This document shows, one piece after another, positions 23,353 to 32,497 of a stretch of DNA of 47,373 nt. The DNA comes from an uncultured Prevotellaceae bacterium (GTDB lineage Bacteria; Bacteroidota; Bacteroidia; Bacteroidales; Bacteroidaceae). Position 1 is the first letter of the stretch. Each line of letters opens with the position of its first letter. The stretch is taken from assembly GCA_902774925.1 (NCBI GenBank), contig CACYKE010000014.1:1-47373 (forward strand), read 5' to 3'. The position numbers were made by a program, and so were the translations under genes. The notes under the pieces were generated by a model that was not told the DNA's origin, searched no databases, and saw only the letters and a list, made by a program, of their open reading frames with translations.

Positions 23353-24279
23353 ATGAAGAAAAGTGTGATAATCATGATAGTCGGCTTGCTGTTGATGGCA
23401 GCATGCGGACAGTCGTATGAAGAAACCAAGCGTCAGAAAGGTTTGAGTCAGCGCGAGGCGATGAGGAAGGATTCGGCAGCCCTGAAGGTGGCCGTGATGC
23501 CTACGTTGGACTGTCTGCCGTTGTATGTGGCGGAGCATTACCAGCTGTTTGATACGCTGCGTGGTGGTGTGCGCCTGAAATTCTATATGGCACAAATGGA
23601 CTGTGACACGGCGTTGCAGCGTGGTAGGGTAGAGGGTGCGATGACCGACTTGGTAAGGGCCAAACGCATGGAGCGGCAAGGTATGAAGCTGCGCTATCCT
23701 GCCGTTACTGGTGCCTATTGGCAACTGATAGCCAACCGCAATGCCCGTGTGAAGCAGCTGAAGCAGCTGGACGACAAGATGGTGGCCATGACGCGTTTCT
23801 CGGCCACCGACTTGCTAACCGACCGCATGATAGACTCGGTGAAGTTGGACAAAGATCGCGTGTATAAGGTGCAGATAAACGATGTCAGTGTGCGTCTGCT
23901 GATGTTGCAGAACAACGAGATGGACGTTCTCTGGATGATGGAACCTCAGGCCACCGCCGCGCGTATGATGAAGAACGGCGTGGTGTATGACAGTCGGAAG
24001 GATAGTTTGCAGCTGGGTGTACTCGTGTTCCGTGAAAAGGAGATGCGGCATCCGGAACGTGCTGAGCAACTGAAACTCTTTATGCAGGCCTATGACCAGG
24101 CTTGCGACAGCATCAACAAATATGGTGTGCACCACTATCGCGACATCATTGCCGAGCGGTGTCAGGTGAAGAAGAATATGCTGGACTCGCTGCCCAATAA
24201 AATAAAATATGAACGCGCGCGAGGACCACGCGAACGGGATATTGCCCTCGTGGAAAAATGGCTGGGCGTAAAGAAATGA
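23353..24279 (+). CDS. Periplasmic substrate-binding-like lipoprotein
   Basis: The 308-residue precursor has a lipoprotein signal ending LLMAACG (Cys19). The mature part resembles the SsuA/THI5-type binding proteins of ABC importers: ALKVAVMPTLDCLPLYVAEHYQLF, then a two-lobe pattern with VGAMTDLV-like VEGAMTDLVRA and VLWMMEPQATAA. No ATPase or permease is nearby, so it may serve a distant transporter or act as a sensor. The stop overlaps the start of the TPR gene (ATGA), so the two are translationally coupled. Family assignment is moderate. Confidence 0.7.
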   Translation: MKKSVIIMIVGLLLMAACGQSYEETKRQKGLSQREAMRKDSAALKVAVMPTLDCLPLYVAEHYQLFDTLRGGVRLKFYMAQMDCDTALQRGRVEGAMTDLVRAKRMERQGMKLRYPAVTGAYWQLIANRNARVKQLKQLDDKMVAMTRFSATDLLTDRMIDSVKLDKDRVYKVQINDVSVRLLMLQNNEMDVLWMMEPQATAARMMKNGVVYDSRKDSLQLGVLVFREKEMRHPERAEQLKLFMQAYDQACDSINKYGVHHYRDIIAERCQVKKNMLDSLPNKIKYERARGPRERDIALVEKWLGVKK

Positions 24280-26417
24280 AAACATTGGATCACTCACTGG
24301 AACGCATCTACGCGCAACTCTGCTACGGGAACTGTGGCATGGCCATTGCCGAATTGGAAACTTATCTGGCTGCGTGGCCCGATGGACAGACGACGGAGGC
24401 CTTGCGCGTCATCAAGGAGGAGTATAGCCTGATGGCCGACTATTGGCGGAAAGGTGTCGTCGACGAACAGCGCCAGCAGTTGTATCAGCGTCTGTTGCAA
24501 CAGGTGTATCAGCTGTTTGCCAATATTGCCGTCTATCGCCGTCTGCAGGCGTCGTCGTTTCTGACGGGCTTGTATCAGGGTGCCCGCCAGCAGTCGTACG
24601 ACCGGTCGTTGTCGGCCATTCGTGGTGAGATGGAGAATTTCGTCAGCGAGATTGCCATGCTTGAGTTTGAGCCTGAGAACAAGCGCGACGAGAAGAGCCG
24701 AATGCTCTACAAGGCACACCAGCAGCATATGAACACGCTGTTCAATTACATCGTCACGTCGCGTATGTGGTCGGAGGGTGTCGGCAGCGGATTTACCGAT
24801 TTGCTGCTGTCGCCGACGGTCGACAGTAACGACCAGCAGTTGATCGTCGCTGCCATCATGCTTGCGCTGATGAGTCAGTTTGATATGGTGAAGTTCCGTC
24901 TGCTGACGGATGTCTATCGCCAGTCGCAGGACGAGCACGTGCGCCAGCGGGCTTTGGTAGGGTGGGTGTTCTCGCTGGACCGTCATCTGATAAATGTTTT
25001 CCCTGAGCAGAAGGCCATCATTGATGAAATGTTGCAATCCGACGAGGTGTGTCAGGAACTGACGGAACTGCAGATGCAGCTGATATTGACGCTGAATGCC
25101 GAGAAGGACAACGATATCATCAGCAGGGAGATTATGCCCGATTTGATCAAGAACAACTCGTTTCAGATTACCCGTAACGGCATTGAGGAAACGGAGGAAG
25201 ACTCGCTTGAGGAAATCCTGCATCCCGATATTGCCGAGCAGCGGATGGAGAAGCTTGAAGCCAGTATGCAGCGCATTATCGATATGCAGAAACAGGGCGT
25301 GGACGTCTATTTTGCAGGTTTTGCACAAATGAAGCGCTATCCGTTCTTCTACGATATCTCCAACTGGTTTGTGCCGTTCTTCATGCAGCATCCCGATGTT
25401 GCGCAGTTTGTAGAACGGATGGAATGTCTGCGCTTCGTAGAGTCGATACTCACAAGGGGGCCCTTCTGCAACAGTGACAAATATTCGTTTCTGATTGCGG
25501 CCAACGACGTCTTCAGCCGTTTTCCTGCCTCTGTGCGTGAGGTGATGATGAATAACGAGGCGTCGCTGGGAGAAATGGAGATTGGCGAGAACCAGACGGC
25601 TGCCTATCTCCGTCGTATCTATCTGATGGATATCTACCGTTTCTTCCGCTTGTTCCCTAACCGCAACGCGATGAACAATCCGTTTGAGGGGAATCATTCG
25701 GATGATGACATTCTGAATGTTTTCGAATCGGAACTGTTTATGCAGACTCCGCTCGACAGCTATAAGGCCAGTGTTGTCCGTATGATGAAGAAACACCATT
25801 TCGACAAGATGGCGCGCGGGGTGTTGAACACCTTCCCGGAAAGCATGCGTGATGCGCAGTATTATATATGGACCAACAGCTACGAGAAAGCGCTGGAGAT
25901 AGAGCCAGACAATGTGCGTGCGTTGGCCGGTGCAGCCCGCTGGCAGTTCTCGCGTGGCAATTATGCCCAGGCTGATGAGTATTACGACCGCTTGTTGTTG
26001 CTGCAACCAGACAAGGTGAGCTATAAGTTGAATAAAGCCGTCTGTCTGGTGAAGATGGAGGATAACGAAGAAGCGCTGAAACTGCTCTATCAGTTGGATT
26101 ATGAACATGCTGAAGATGCGAATATCCAGCGTGTCTTTGCCTGGGCGCTAACGTGTGACGGTAAGTTGGAACAGGCGGAGAAGGTCTTTGTCCAACTGTT
26201 GGCCGAGCATCACGCAACGGGTGAAGACTACCTGAACTACGGATATTGTCTGTGGTTGATGAATCGCATTGATGATGCTGCCGTGAATTTCCGTAAATAC
26301 ATGGAAATGACGCCTGCCGAACAGCGTAACGACCCGCTTTTTGACTTCTGGTGGCTTAAGAAACGAGGTGTCGACATCATTCAGTATCGGATGATGGAAA
26401 CGTTGGTGCAGTCGTAA
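24276..26417 (+). CDS. TPR-containing protein of unknown function
   Basis: This 713-residue protein has no signal peptide. The first about 530 residues are helical and unrecognised. The C-terminal part has tetratricopeptide repeats: ARWQFSRGNYAQADEYYDRL, NKAVCLVKMEDNEEALKLLY, then AWALTCDGKLEQAEKVFVQL and NYGYCLWLMNRIDDAAVNFR. The ATG at 24276 overlaps the previous gene's TGA. A scaffold role with the binding-protein-like lipoprotein is conceivable, but the two should be in different compartments. It ends 15 bases from the convergent phospholipase D gene, with no terminator visible. Confidence 0.75.
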   Translation: MKTLDHSLERIYAQLCYGNCGMAIAELETYLAAWPDGQTTEALRVIKEEYSLMADYWRKGVVDEQRQQLYQRLLQQVYQLFANIAVYRRLQASSFLTGLYQGARQQSYDRSLSAIRGEMENFVSEIAMLEFEPENKRDEKSRMLYKAHQQHMNTLFNYIVTSRMWSEGVGSGFTDLLLSPTVDSNDQQLIVAAIMLALMSQFDMVKFRLLTDVYRQSQDEHVRQRALVGWVFSLDRHLINVFPEQKAIIDEMLQSDEVCQELTELQMQLILTLNAEKDNDIISREIMPDLIKNNSFQITRNGIEETEEDSLEEILHPDIAEQRMEKLEASMQRIIDMQKQGVDVYFAGFAQMKRYPFFYDISNWFVPFFMQHPDVAQFVERMECLRFVESILTRGPFCNSDKYSFLIAANDVFSRFPASVREVMMNNEASLGEMEIGENQTAAYLRRIYLMDIYRFFRLFPNRNAMNNPFEGNHSDDDILNVFESELFMQTPLDSYKASVVRMMKKHHFDKMARGVLNTFPESMRDAQYYIWTNSYEKALEIEPDNVRALAGAARWQFSRGNYAQADEYYDRLLLLQPDKVSYKLNKAVCLVKMEDNEEALKLLYQLDYEHAEDANIQRVFAWALTCDGKLEQAEKVFVQLLAEHHATGEDYLNYGYCLWLMNRIDDAAVNFRKYMEMTPAEQRNDPLFDFWWLKKRGVDIIQYRMMETLVQS

Positions 26418-26432
26418 GGTATATCGAAATTA

Positions 26433-27692
26433 TTATAGGAATGGCTGTAGCAGGTGGGCAAACCATCCGCGGAATTTCTGCCATCCGGTGCGGAACTCAT
26501 CCCACGTCTCTTCGGTCAGTTCGAAGCTTTTCTGCTTGTCGCGCCAGAACATATCGTCCAGTTCCTTCGTTGTGGCCTTGTCCACAATGACGGCATTCTC
26601 CTCGAAGTCGCACTTCAGGCTGCGTGCATCCAGATTCGTGCTGCCCACGGTGCAGTAAAGTCCGTCAACCATCATGATCTTCGAGTGATGGAAGCCCGGT
26701 TTGTAGAGCCAGACCTTTGCGCCACGCTTCATCAGTTTATGTGCCTGGTAGAGGGCGCAGTCGGGTGTCAGGGGAATATCGCTCTTCGATGACAGCATGA
26801 TTTCCACCTTCACACCACGACGGATAGCACGTGTCAGCGCTTTTGTTACTAAGGGAATCAGTGTGAAGTAGGGGTTGATGATGTGGATGGAGTCCTTGGC
26901 CTGATTGATGGCATTGATATAGAATGTACGCATGATTTTCGGCGTCACATGTGGTTCGCGATTGATGATGCCCACCATCTTTGTGCCCTTTGTGCTGGTG
27001 GTGTCGGGCTTCAGGTCTTCGAAGACTGTCGGAGTGCCGCCACGATAGTATTTCATGCCGCTGACGTTTTCACCAGTCGTACGATTCCAGATGCGGAAGA
27101 AGATGGCCTGCAGTTCGTTGACGGCATCACCCTCGATACGGCAGTGCATATCGCGCCATTCGCCTACTTGCTCAGTGCCTTTGATGTAGTAGTCGGCTAC
27201 ATTCATGCCACCTGTATAGGCTATTTTCCCGTCGATGACAACGATCTTGCGGTGGTCGCGTCCGAAGATGTGGTTGACCCAGGGGAATCGGATGGGGGAG
27301 TACTCCACGATGTCAATACTATCCTCGCGCAGTGACTCCAGATGATATTTCTTCAATGGCTGGTTGTTCGAGTCGTTGCCGAAACCGTCGAACATCGCAC
27401 GAACTTCTACGCCTTCCTTGCGCTTTTCGCGCAACAAGTCGAACAGCAGCGAGGCTATGGAGTCGTTGCGGAAATTGAAGTATTCCAAGTGGATGCTGCT
27501 CTTGGCCTGACGGATTGCACGGAACATATCGTCGAACTTTTCCTGTCCTGACATGAGCAGCGTGACGCTGTTGTCGTTCGAGAAACGTATGTTGCTCTCG
27601 CGTAGTGTCTGAACTATCAGCGAGTCGCTCGTCTGGGCGCTCGCTGACAATAGTAATGTAGCAAAAACGGAGGTTAAAATCGTACGAACCAT
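26433..27692 (-). CDS. Secreted phospholipase D / cardiolipin-synthase-like protein
   Basis: The 419-residue protein has two HKD catalytic motifs: HRKIVVIDG (about residue 148) and HHSKIMMVDG (about 340). These define the PLD superfamily that includes bacterial cardiolipin synthases. Unlike ClsA it lacks two N-terminal membrane helices. It starts with a cleavable signal (MVRTILTSVFATLLLSASAQ), suggesting a periplasmic enzyme. It is the last gene of a leftward operon after kdsA, kdsD and the propeller regulator, starting 3 bases after the latter. The reaction (cardiolipin synthesis, phospholipid cleavage, or another phosphodiester) cannot be decided from motifs. Confidence 0.82.
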   Translation of the reverse strand: MVRTILTSVFATLLLSASAQTSDSLIVQTLRESNIRFSNDNSVTLLMSGQEKFDDMFRAIRQAKSSIHLEYFNFRNDSIASLLFDLLREKRKEGVEVRAMFDGFGNDSNNQPLKKYHLESLREDSIDIVEYSPIRFPWVNHIFGRDHRKIVVIDGKIAYTGGMNVADYYIKGTEQVGEWRDMHCRIEGDAVNELQAIFFRIWNRTTGENVSGMKYYRGGTPTVFEDLKPDTTSTKGTKMVGIINREPHVTPKIMRTFYINAINQAKDSIHIINPYFTLIPLVTKALTRAIRRGVKVEIMLSSKSDIPLTPDCALYQAHKLMKRGAKVWLYKPGFHHSKIMMVDGLYCTVGSTNLDARSLKCDFEENAVIVDKATTKELDDMFWRDKQKSFELTEETWDEFRTGWQKFRGWFAHLLQPFL

Positions 27693-27695
27693 TGA

Positions 27696-30600
27696 TTACT
27701 TCTTGTATTTCATACGATACTCCAACGGTGTCATGCCAAACTTGTCCTTGAAGATGTTGGAGAAGTTTTCGGCAGTCATGAAACCGACGTTGATGGCCAG
27801 CTCGCTCATGTTGATGTTCGTGTTGACAAGCAGCGTGCAAGCATGTTTCAGACGCAGGTCGCGTACAATTTCTGCAGGCGTCTTTGTCGTGATGGCACGA
27901 ACCTTGTGGTAGAACGGCACGCGACCCATGCCCATTGCCGTAGCCATCTCCTCCAGACTGATCTGACCGCGGCTCATGTTCTGCAGCACGAACTGCTCGA
28001 TGTTGCGCATCAACTGCTGGTCCATATTGTCGCTCATCGAGTAATCGCCGATGGTGTTCTCACCATAGTACTGGCGCATCAGCTCACGACCGCTGTTCTT
28101 TGGAGCCTCTTGTTGCTCGTGAGGAGCTTGTTTCTGCTCATGAGGAGCCTGTTCCTGCTCGTGAGGAGCAACGTTCTCTGCACTTCCGCCTTCTGGGCGC
28201 TGAACATTCTGTTGGTCGTCGTCGTCGTAACTGAATGTGGCCGTCGTCATACTTGCGTTGCGGCTCTCCAGTCGGCGTGTCTCGCCGCCTTCGATGGTGT
28301 TGCTTTCCATCTCGATAGGACCGAGACCCATCAGCTTGTTGAAGCGCATCACAGCCTCCTGGATATTGAACGGCTTAGCCAAATAGTCGTCAGCGGCAAG
28401 TGTGATGTTCTGATCGGTCATATCCTGTTGTGACAATACACCGTCGGTCAGCAGCACAAACTTGGTTTTCCTTCTGCGCGAATCCATCTTAAACTGGTTA
28501 CACAGTTCACTACCAGTCATCATGTCCATATCCTGCTTACATACGACAAGATCGGCGTTCAGCATCTCTATATCGGGCAGTGCGTCCTTGATGTTGTCGT
28601 AAGTATGGAAGTCGTATACGTCGCGCAAATGGGCATTGACGAAGTTCAGGAATTCGTGGTTCGAATCGATGAATACCACGCTGAACTTCTTGCTCTGTGC
28701 GTCGAATTTGAACGGCTTGATCTCGGCCGTCAGTTCCTTTTGTGAAGAACCAATGTAGGCCACCTCTCCGCGGTCGTTCAACTCCATGCGGTCCTTTGCC
28801 GTAGATTCGGCCTTCTTCTCCGGATTCTCCAGCGTTGACTGCATCTCTGAGATGCGCGTGATGACTTGCAGCAGTTGGAAGTGTAGCGAGTTCAGTTGCT
28901 CACGACCCTCCATCGACTCTTCCTTCTCGGCCAGTGAGCCGATGATGGTCGTCATGCGTGCCATGGGCTGGCGCAGGTCCTCACTGGTGTTCTTGATCTC
29001 CTCTCGCTGGCGTTTCAGTTCGTCTATCACGGTACGCTTGCTGCGCCATATCTTCCTGAGTTTCTTAATACCGTAGCGCCAGATGGCCAATATCAGGATG
29101 GCAATGATGACATACACCGTCAGTGCCCACCATGATATCCACCATGGATGGTCGATGATGATTTCCAGCGTACGTTCTTGGTTGCTGACTGCACCGTCGG
29201 CGCTGACTGCCTTGACGTGTAGTGTGTATGTGCCGCTGCTCAGATTGTTGAACCTTACGCCGTGCAGCAGTGCATCACCATTGCGCCAGTCGTTCTCCAA
29301 TTCTTCCATCCAGTACATAAACTGCAGTCGCTCGCCCTGGTTGTAGTTACCAGCAGCAAACTTGATAGTTAGCGTGTTCTGGCTGTTGCCAAGCTCTATC
29401 TTGCTGATTTCGTTCAGTGCCGATGTCAGGATAATGCGGCCGTCATACTCGTGACCCGTCAGTATCTCCTGCTCGCCAATGAACAGCTGTGTCAGCATCA
29501 CACGAGGCAGAGATTCTTGGTCATCCTTCGACGTCTTGCGCACCCAGTTGACACCATACAGACCACCAAACAGTACGTGTCCGTCGGTTTTGGCCAAAAT
29601 GGAACCCATATTGAATTCGTTGCTCTGCAGTCCGTCGTAAACACTGTAGTTGTACAGTCCGAAAATGAATGTTCCGTCCTCGTGGTTGCGCTGTGTCACC
29701 ACTCGGCTTAGTCCGTTGCTTGTCGTTACCCACATGTTGTGGCGTCCATCCTCTGCAATACCGCATATCGAGTTGTTGCAGAGACCGTCTTTCTCCGTCA
29801 GGTAGCTGAGCTCGTCTTTCACCGGGTTTAGGATGTTCAGACCCTCACGTGTTCCAATCCAAATCAGTCCGCGTGAATCTTCGAATATCTGTGTGATATA
29901 GTTGTTGGTGAACGTCTGTATGTTCGTCGAGTTACCTGTCAGTACCGTTTTCTCGCGTGTAGAAAGGTCTAGTAACACCAATCCTTCTGCCGTACCGATA
30001 AGCATACGATTGTTTTGTCCGTAGAACAGTGCCGTGATGTTGTTTGTGTTCAGCATACCGTTTTCACGGGTGTATGCAGAGAAGGTGTCCATCTTCGGGT
30101 TGTACACCTGCAGGCCGCCGTTGGTGGCTATCCACAGGTTACCCGACTTATCGGCACATAGTGCGTTGATGTGGTCGTCTATCAGCGTCCTCGAACTGTC
30201 GCGGGCAGCCGAGTAAATTCTGCCGACACCGTTCTGGATACGCGTCAGGCCATTCTGTTTCGAACCTACCCACAGGCTTCCGTCAGGTGTTGTCGCCATG
30301 CAAGATACCTTCGTGCTGGCAAGTACACCATTATAGCCGATGACACCGTGATTACCAGTACCATACCATACGGTGCTATCGCCAGTCTGCGCCATAGCGG
30401 TGATGTCGCCGAGTAAGTTCGTCGCAAACTTATAGATGCTATTACCATAGTAAGCCACACCAGATTTCTCGGTTCCTACCCATAGCAGGTCTGTATCGTC
30501 GACGTAAACACTCTGCACGCCAATGACTTCGTCGCTGGTATTGCTGCCTGTCAGGCTCGTAGGCTGTATGTTCTCCATCTCCAGTGTGTTCACGTTGAAA

Positions 30601-31481
30601 CGCAGCAGTCCCGCGCGGTCGGTTCCCACCCAGATGTTACCGCTTCTATCACCCACCATGCCATTCACGATGTGGTCTACAGCTATGCTGGTCAGCCCCA
30701 GACGGTCGCCAATAGAGGTGTTCCACGTGTTCGCGTTTTTGTTATACAGCATCAACGTGCCTTGTCCGTATAGCCAGATGTTGTCCATCTGGTCGGCAAA
30801 GGCTTTCAGCGATTTTGTCTTGCGCAGGTGCTGGGCGGCAATATGGTCTGTCTGCCATACGGTATGTTGCTGTCGCATAATGTCGCAGCAGACCATTCGC
30901 CCGTCGTCGTAAACGGCAATGGCACCGTCGCGACATTCGCTGATAGAGCAGATGTTACCCTGTGGAACTCCGTGGGCGTCGTTCGTATATCCGAACTCAT
31001 AGCTTGTCTGCTGTTGCATGTTATAAGCCACGATACCCTTGTTTGGTATCGACGCCCAGAAGTTTTTGTGACGGTCAATGAACACAACGTTTGGTTTCCC
31101 CTCGATACCCATGCTGGCATAAACCTGTTTCATGTCACGTTCGAAACTTTCCGTTTGTGGGTGGTAAATGCAGAATCCTGCCGACGTCTCTATCCAAAGG
31201 TTGCCGTCCAGCATCTCCTGTAGACTGATGATGTAGCTGTCGGGCAGTGATGATCCGTCCTGCGAATTACTTTGGAAATTCTTGAAAGTATAGCCATCAA
31301 ACCGGTACAATCCTGCCGGCGTTCCGAACCACATATAACCTCGCTGGTCCTTCAGTATGCAGTTAATCTGACTACTAATCAGTCCGTTACGTGCGTCCAG
31401 TGTCTTAAACAGGTAGACGCCAGCTGCTGCCAATGGCAGTGCCAGCATGATGACTATGAGTATTCTTTTCAGTCTGTTCAT
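27696..31481 (-). CDS. Propeller/AraC hybrid regulator with degenerate kinase and receiver
   Basis: This 1261-residue membrane protein is built like a Bacteroidetes hybrid two-component regulator. It has an N-terminal signal anchor and a periplasmic beta-propeller of about 14 strands (motifs such as GYMWFGTPAGLYRFDG, GLIWIGTREGLNIL). A Y_Y_Y domain precedes the membrane helix (about 785-807). Helices of a dimerisation domain, a receiver (about 930-1045) and a C-terminal AraC helix-turn-helix (about 1160-1261) follow. The usual SHELRTP reads SEDLRQP, so the phospho-His is lost. The histidine-kinase ATPase is absent. The receiver has CKQDMDMMTG where a phospho-Asp is expected. A linker has the heptapeptide repeat APHEQEQ three times. 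Phosphate-independent signalling is inferred. Confidence 0.88.
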   Translation of the reverse strand: MNRLKRILIVIMLALPLAAAGVYLFKTLDARNGLISSQINCILKDQRGYMWFGTPAGLYRFDGYTFKNFQSNSQDGSSLPDSYIISLQEMLDGNLWIETSAGFCIYHPQTESFERDMKQVYASMGIEGKPNVVFIDRHKNFWASIPNKGIVAYNMQQQTSYEFGYTNDAHGVPQGNICSISECRDGAIAVYDDGRMVCCDIMRQQHTVWQTDHIAAQHLRKTKSLKAFADQMDNIWLYGQGTLMLYNKNANTWNTSIGDRLGLTSIAVDHIVNGMVGDRSGNIWVGTDRAGLLRFNVNTLEMENIQPTSLTGSNTSDEVIGVQSVYVDDTDLLWVGTEKSGVAYYGNSIYKFATNLLGDITAMAQTGDSTVWYGTGNHGVIGYNGVLASTKVSCMATTPDGSLWVGSKQNGLTRIQNGVGRIYSAARDSSRTLIDDHINALCADKSGNLWIATNGGLQVYNPKMDTFSAYTRENGMLNTNNITALFYGQNNRMLIGTAEGLVLLDLSTREKTVLTGNSTNIQTFTNNYITQIFEDSRGLIWIGTREGLNILNPVKDELSYLTEKDGLCNNSICGIAEDGRHNMWVTTSNGLSRVVTQRNHEDGTFIFGLYNYSVYDGLQSNEFNMGSILAKTDGHVLFGGLYGVNWVRKTSKDDQESLPRVMLTQLFIGEQEILTGHEYDGRIILTSALNEISKIELGNSQNTLTIKFAAGNYNQGERLQFMYWMEELENDWRNGDALLHGVRFNNLSSGTYTLHVKAVSADGAVSNQERTLEIIIDHPWWISWWALTVYVIIAILILAIWRYGIKKLRKIWRSKRTVIDELKRQREEIKNTSEDLRQPMARMTTIIGSLAEKEESMEGREQLNSLHFQLLQVITRISEMQSTLENPEKKAESTAKDRMELNDRGEVAYIGSSQKELTAEIKPFKFDAQSKKFSVVFIDSNHEFLNFVNAHLRDVYDFHTYDNIKDALPDIEMLNADLVVCKQDMDMMTGSELCNQFKMDSRRRKTKFVLLTDGVLSQQDMTDQNITLAADDYLAKPFNIQEAVMRFNKLMGLGPIEMESNTIEGGETRRLESRNASMTTATFSYDDDDQQNVQRPEGGSAENVAPHEQEQAPHEQKQAPHEQQEAPKNSGRELMRQYYGENTIGDYSMSDNMDQQLMRNIEQFVLQNMSRGQISLEEMATAMGMGRVPFYHKVRAITTKTPAEIVRDLRLKHACTLLVNTNINMSELAINVGFMTAENFSNIFKDKFGMTPLEYRMKYKK
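28098..28166. repeat. Three 21-bp repeats encoding APHEQ heptapeptides
   Basis: Three 21-bp units code for APHEQEQ, APHEQKQ and APHEQQE in the linker between the degenerate receiver and the AraC domain. Confidence 0.8.
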
Positions 31482-31486
31482 ATCTT

Positions 31487-31514
31487 ATTATTCAATTTTC
31501 AATTCTCAATTTCC
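31487..31514. repeat. Heptamer array between the regulator and kdsD
   Basis: Four 7-bp units (ATTATTC, AATTTTC, AATTCTC, AATTTCC) occupy the spacer between the kdsD stop and the regulator start. Confidence 0.7.
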
Positions 31515-31526
31515 GTTCTTTCCGAT

Positions 31527-32474
31527 TTATAGCACGCACGCATAGCGGTCTACAATTCCTAGCAATTGGTGCTCGTCGTTCACCACCAATACATTGTGTA
31601 TCTTATGCTTGTTCATCGTTTTCTGAATCTCGGCAATCTTCGTCTGCGGACCGACCATCTTTGGCGTACGTGTCATAATGTCTCCCACGGTGCGGTCGAA
31701 GAACTTTGCCTGCCATTTTTCCATAGCCCGGCGGATGTCGCCGTCAGTGATGAGACCGATGACGTGGCCGTTGTCTATTGCAACACCCAGTCCCAGTTTG
31801 CCTTTGCTCACTAATATGATGGCCTCGCCCAAGTGCATGTCTTCCGTCAGCAGTGGCAGATTCTCAGTAATCATGACGTCCTGAGCCGTTGTCAGCAGTC
31901 GCTTGCCCAACTCACCGCCGGGGTGGAACTGTGCGAAGTCCTGCGGCTGGAAGTTTCTTTGTTCCATCAATGCTACTGCCAGTGCATCTCCCATTACCAG
32001 TGTCGCTGTCGTTGAACTTGTTGGGGCAAGATTCAGTGGACAGGCCTCTTTCGCTACACTCACGTTCAGATAGCACGTTGAATACTTTGCCAGCAACGAT
32101 TCTGGGTTGCCTGTCATGGCGATGATGGGTATTTCCATGTGCAGTACCATTGGTATGAATCGAAGCAGTTCGTCCGTCTGCCCAGAGTTCGAGATAGCTA
32201 TCACTACGTCACCTGCCGACATTACACCGAGGTCGCCGTGATATACGTCCAGCGGATTCACAAAAAATGATGGAGTGCCTGTCGATGCCAGTGTTGCAGC
32301 AATCTTTGCTCCGATGTGTCCGCTCTTGCCTACGCCGGTTACAATCACCTTGCCCTGACACTGCATCATCAGTTCCACGGCACGGTCGAACTCTTCGTTC
32401 ATCTTCGGTATCAGGTCAAGCACTGCCTGTGCCTCATCCTTGATACATTGTATTGCGTAGTCTCTTGTCGTCAC
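31527..32474 (-). CDS. kdsD: D-arabinose 5-phosphate isomerase (KpsF/GutQ family)
   Basis: The enzyme interconverts ribulose 5-phosphate and arabinose 5-phosphate, the first Kdo precursor for lipopolysaccharide. The 315-residue protein has a SIS domain (GVGKSGHIGAKIAATLASTG, HGDLGVM, SNSGQTDEL) and the family motif FHPGGELGKRLL. Two CBS domains follow (LGVAIDNGHVIGLITDGDI and HNVLVVNDEHQLLGIVD). It lies 23 bases after kdsA, so both feed the same pathway from one promoter. Confidence 0.92.
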   Translation of the reverse strand: MTTRDYAIQCIKDEAQAVLDLIPKMNEEFDRAVELMMQCQGKVIVTGVGKSGHIGAKIAATLASTGTPSFFVNPLDVYHGDLGVMSAGDVVIAISNSGQTDELLRFIPMVLHMEIPIIAMTGNPESLLAKYSTCYLNVSVAKEACPLNLAPTSSTTATLVMGDALAVALMEQRNFQPQDFAQFHPGGELGKRLLTTAQDVMITENLPLLTEDMHLGEAIILVSKGKLGLGVAIDNGHVIGLITDGDIRRAMEKWQAKFFDRTVGDIMTRTPKMVGPQTKIAEIQKTMNKHKIHNVLVVNDEHQLLGIVDRYACVL

Positions 32475-32497
32475 AAATATTATTATTTTTCTTTTAA

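Noticed and set aside
23257-23724. N-terminal extension of RadA by 156 residues
   Set aside because: It would run through the divergent promoter and into the lipoprotein gene; the zinc-finger start at 23256 fits the family.
24294-26108. A 604-codon open frame on the minus strand opposite the TPR gene
   Set aside because: It has no recognisable domain and no promoter. It mirrors the codon pattern of a well-supported coding gene with TPR motifs and an ATGA-coupled start.
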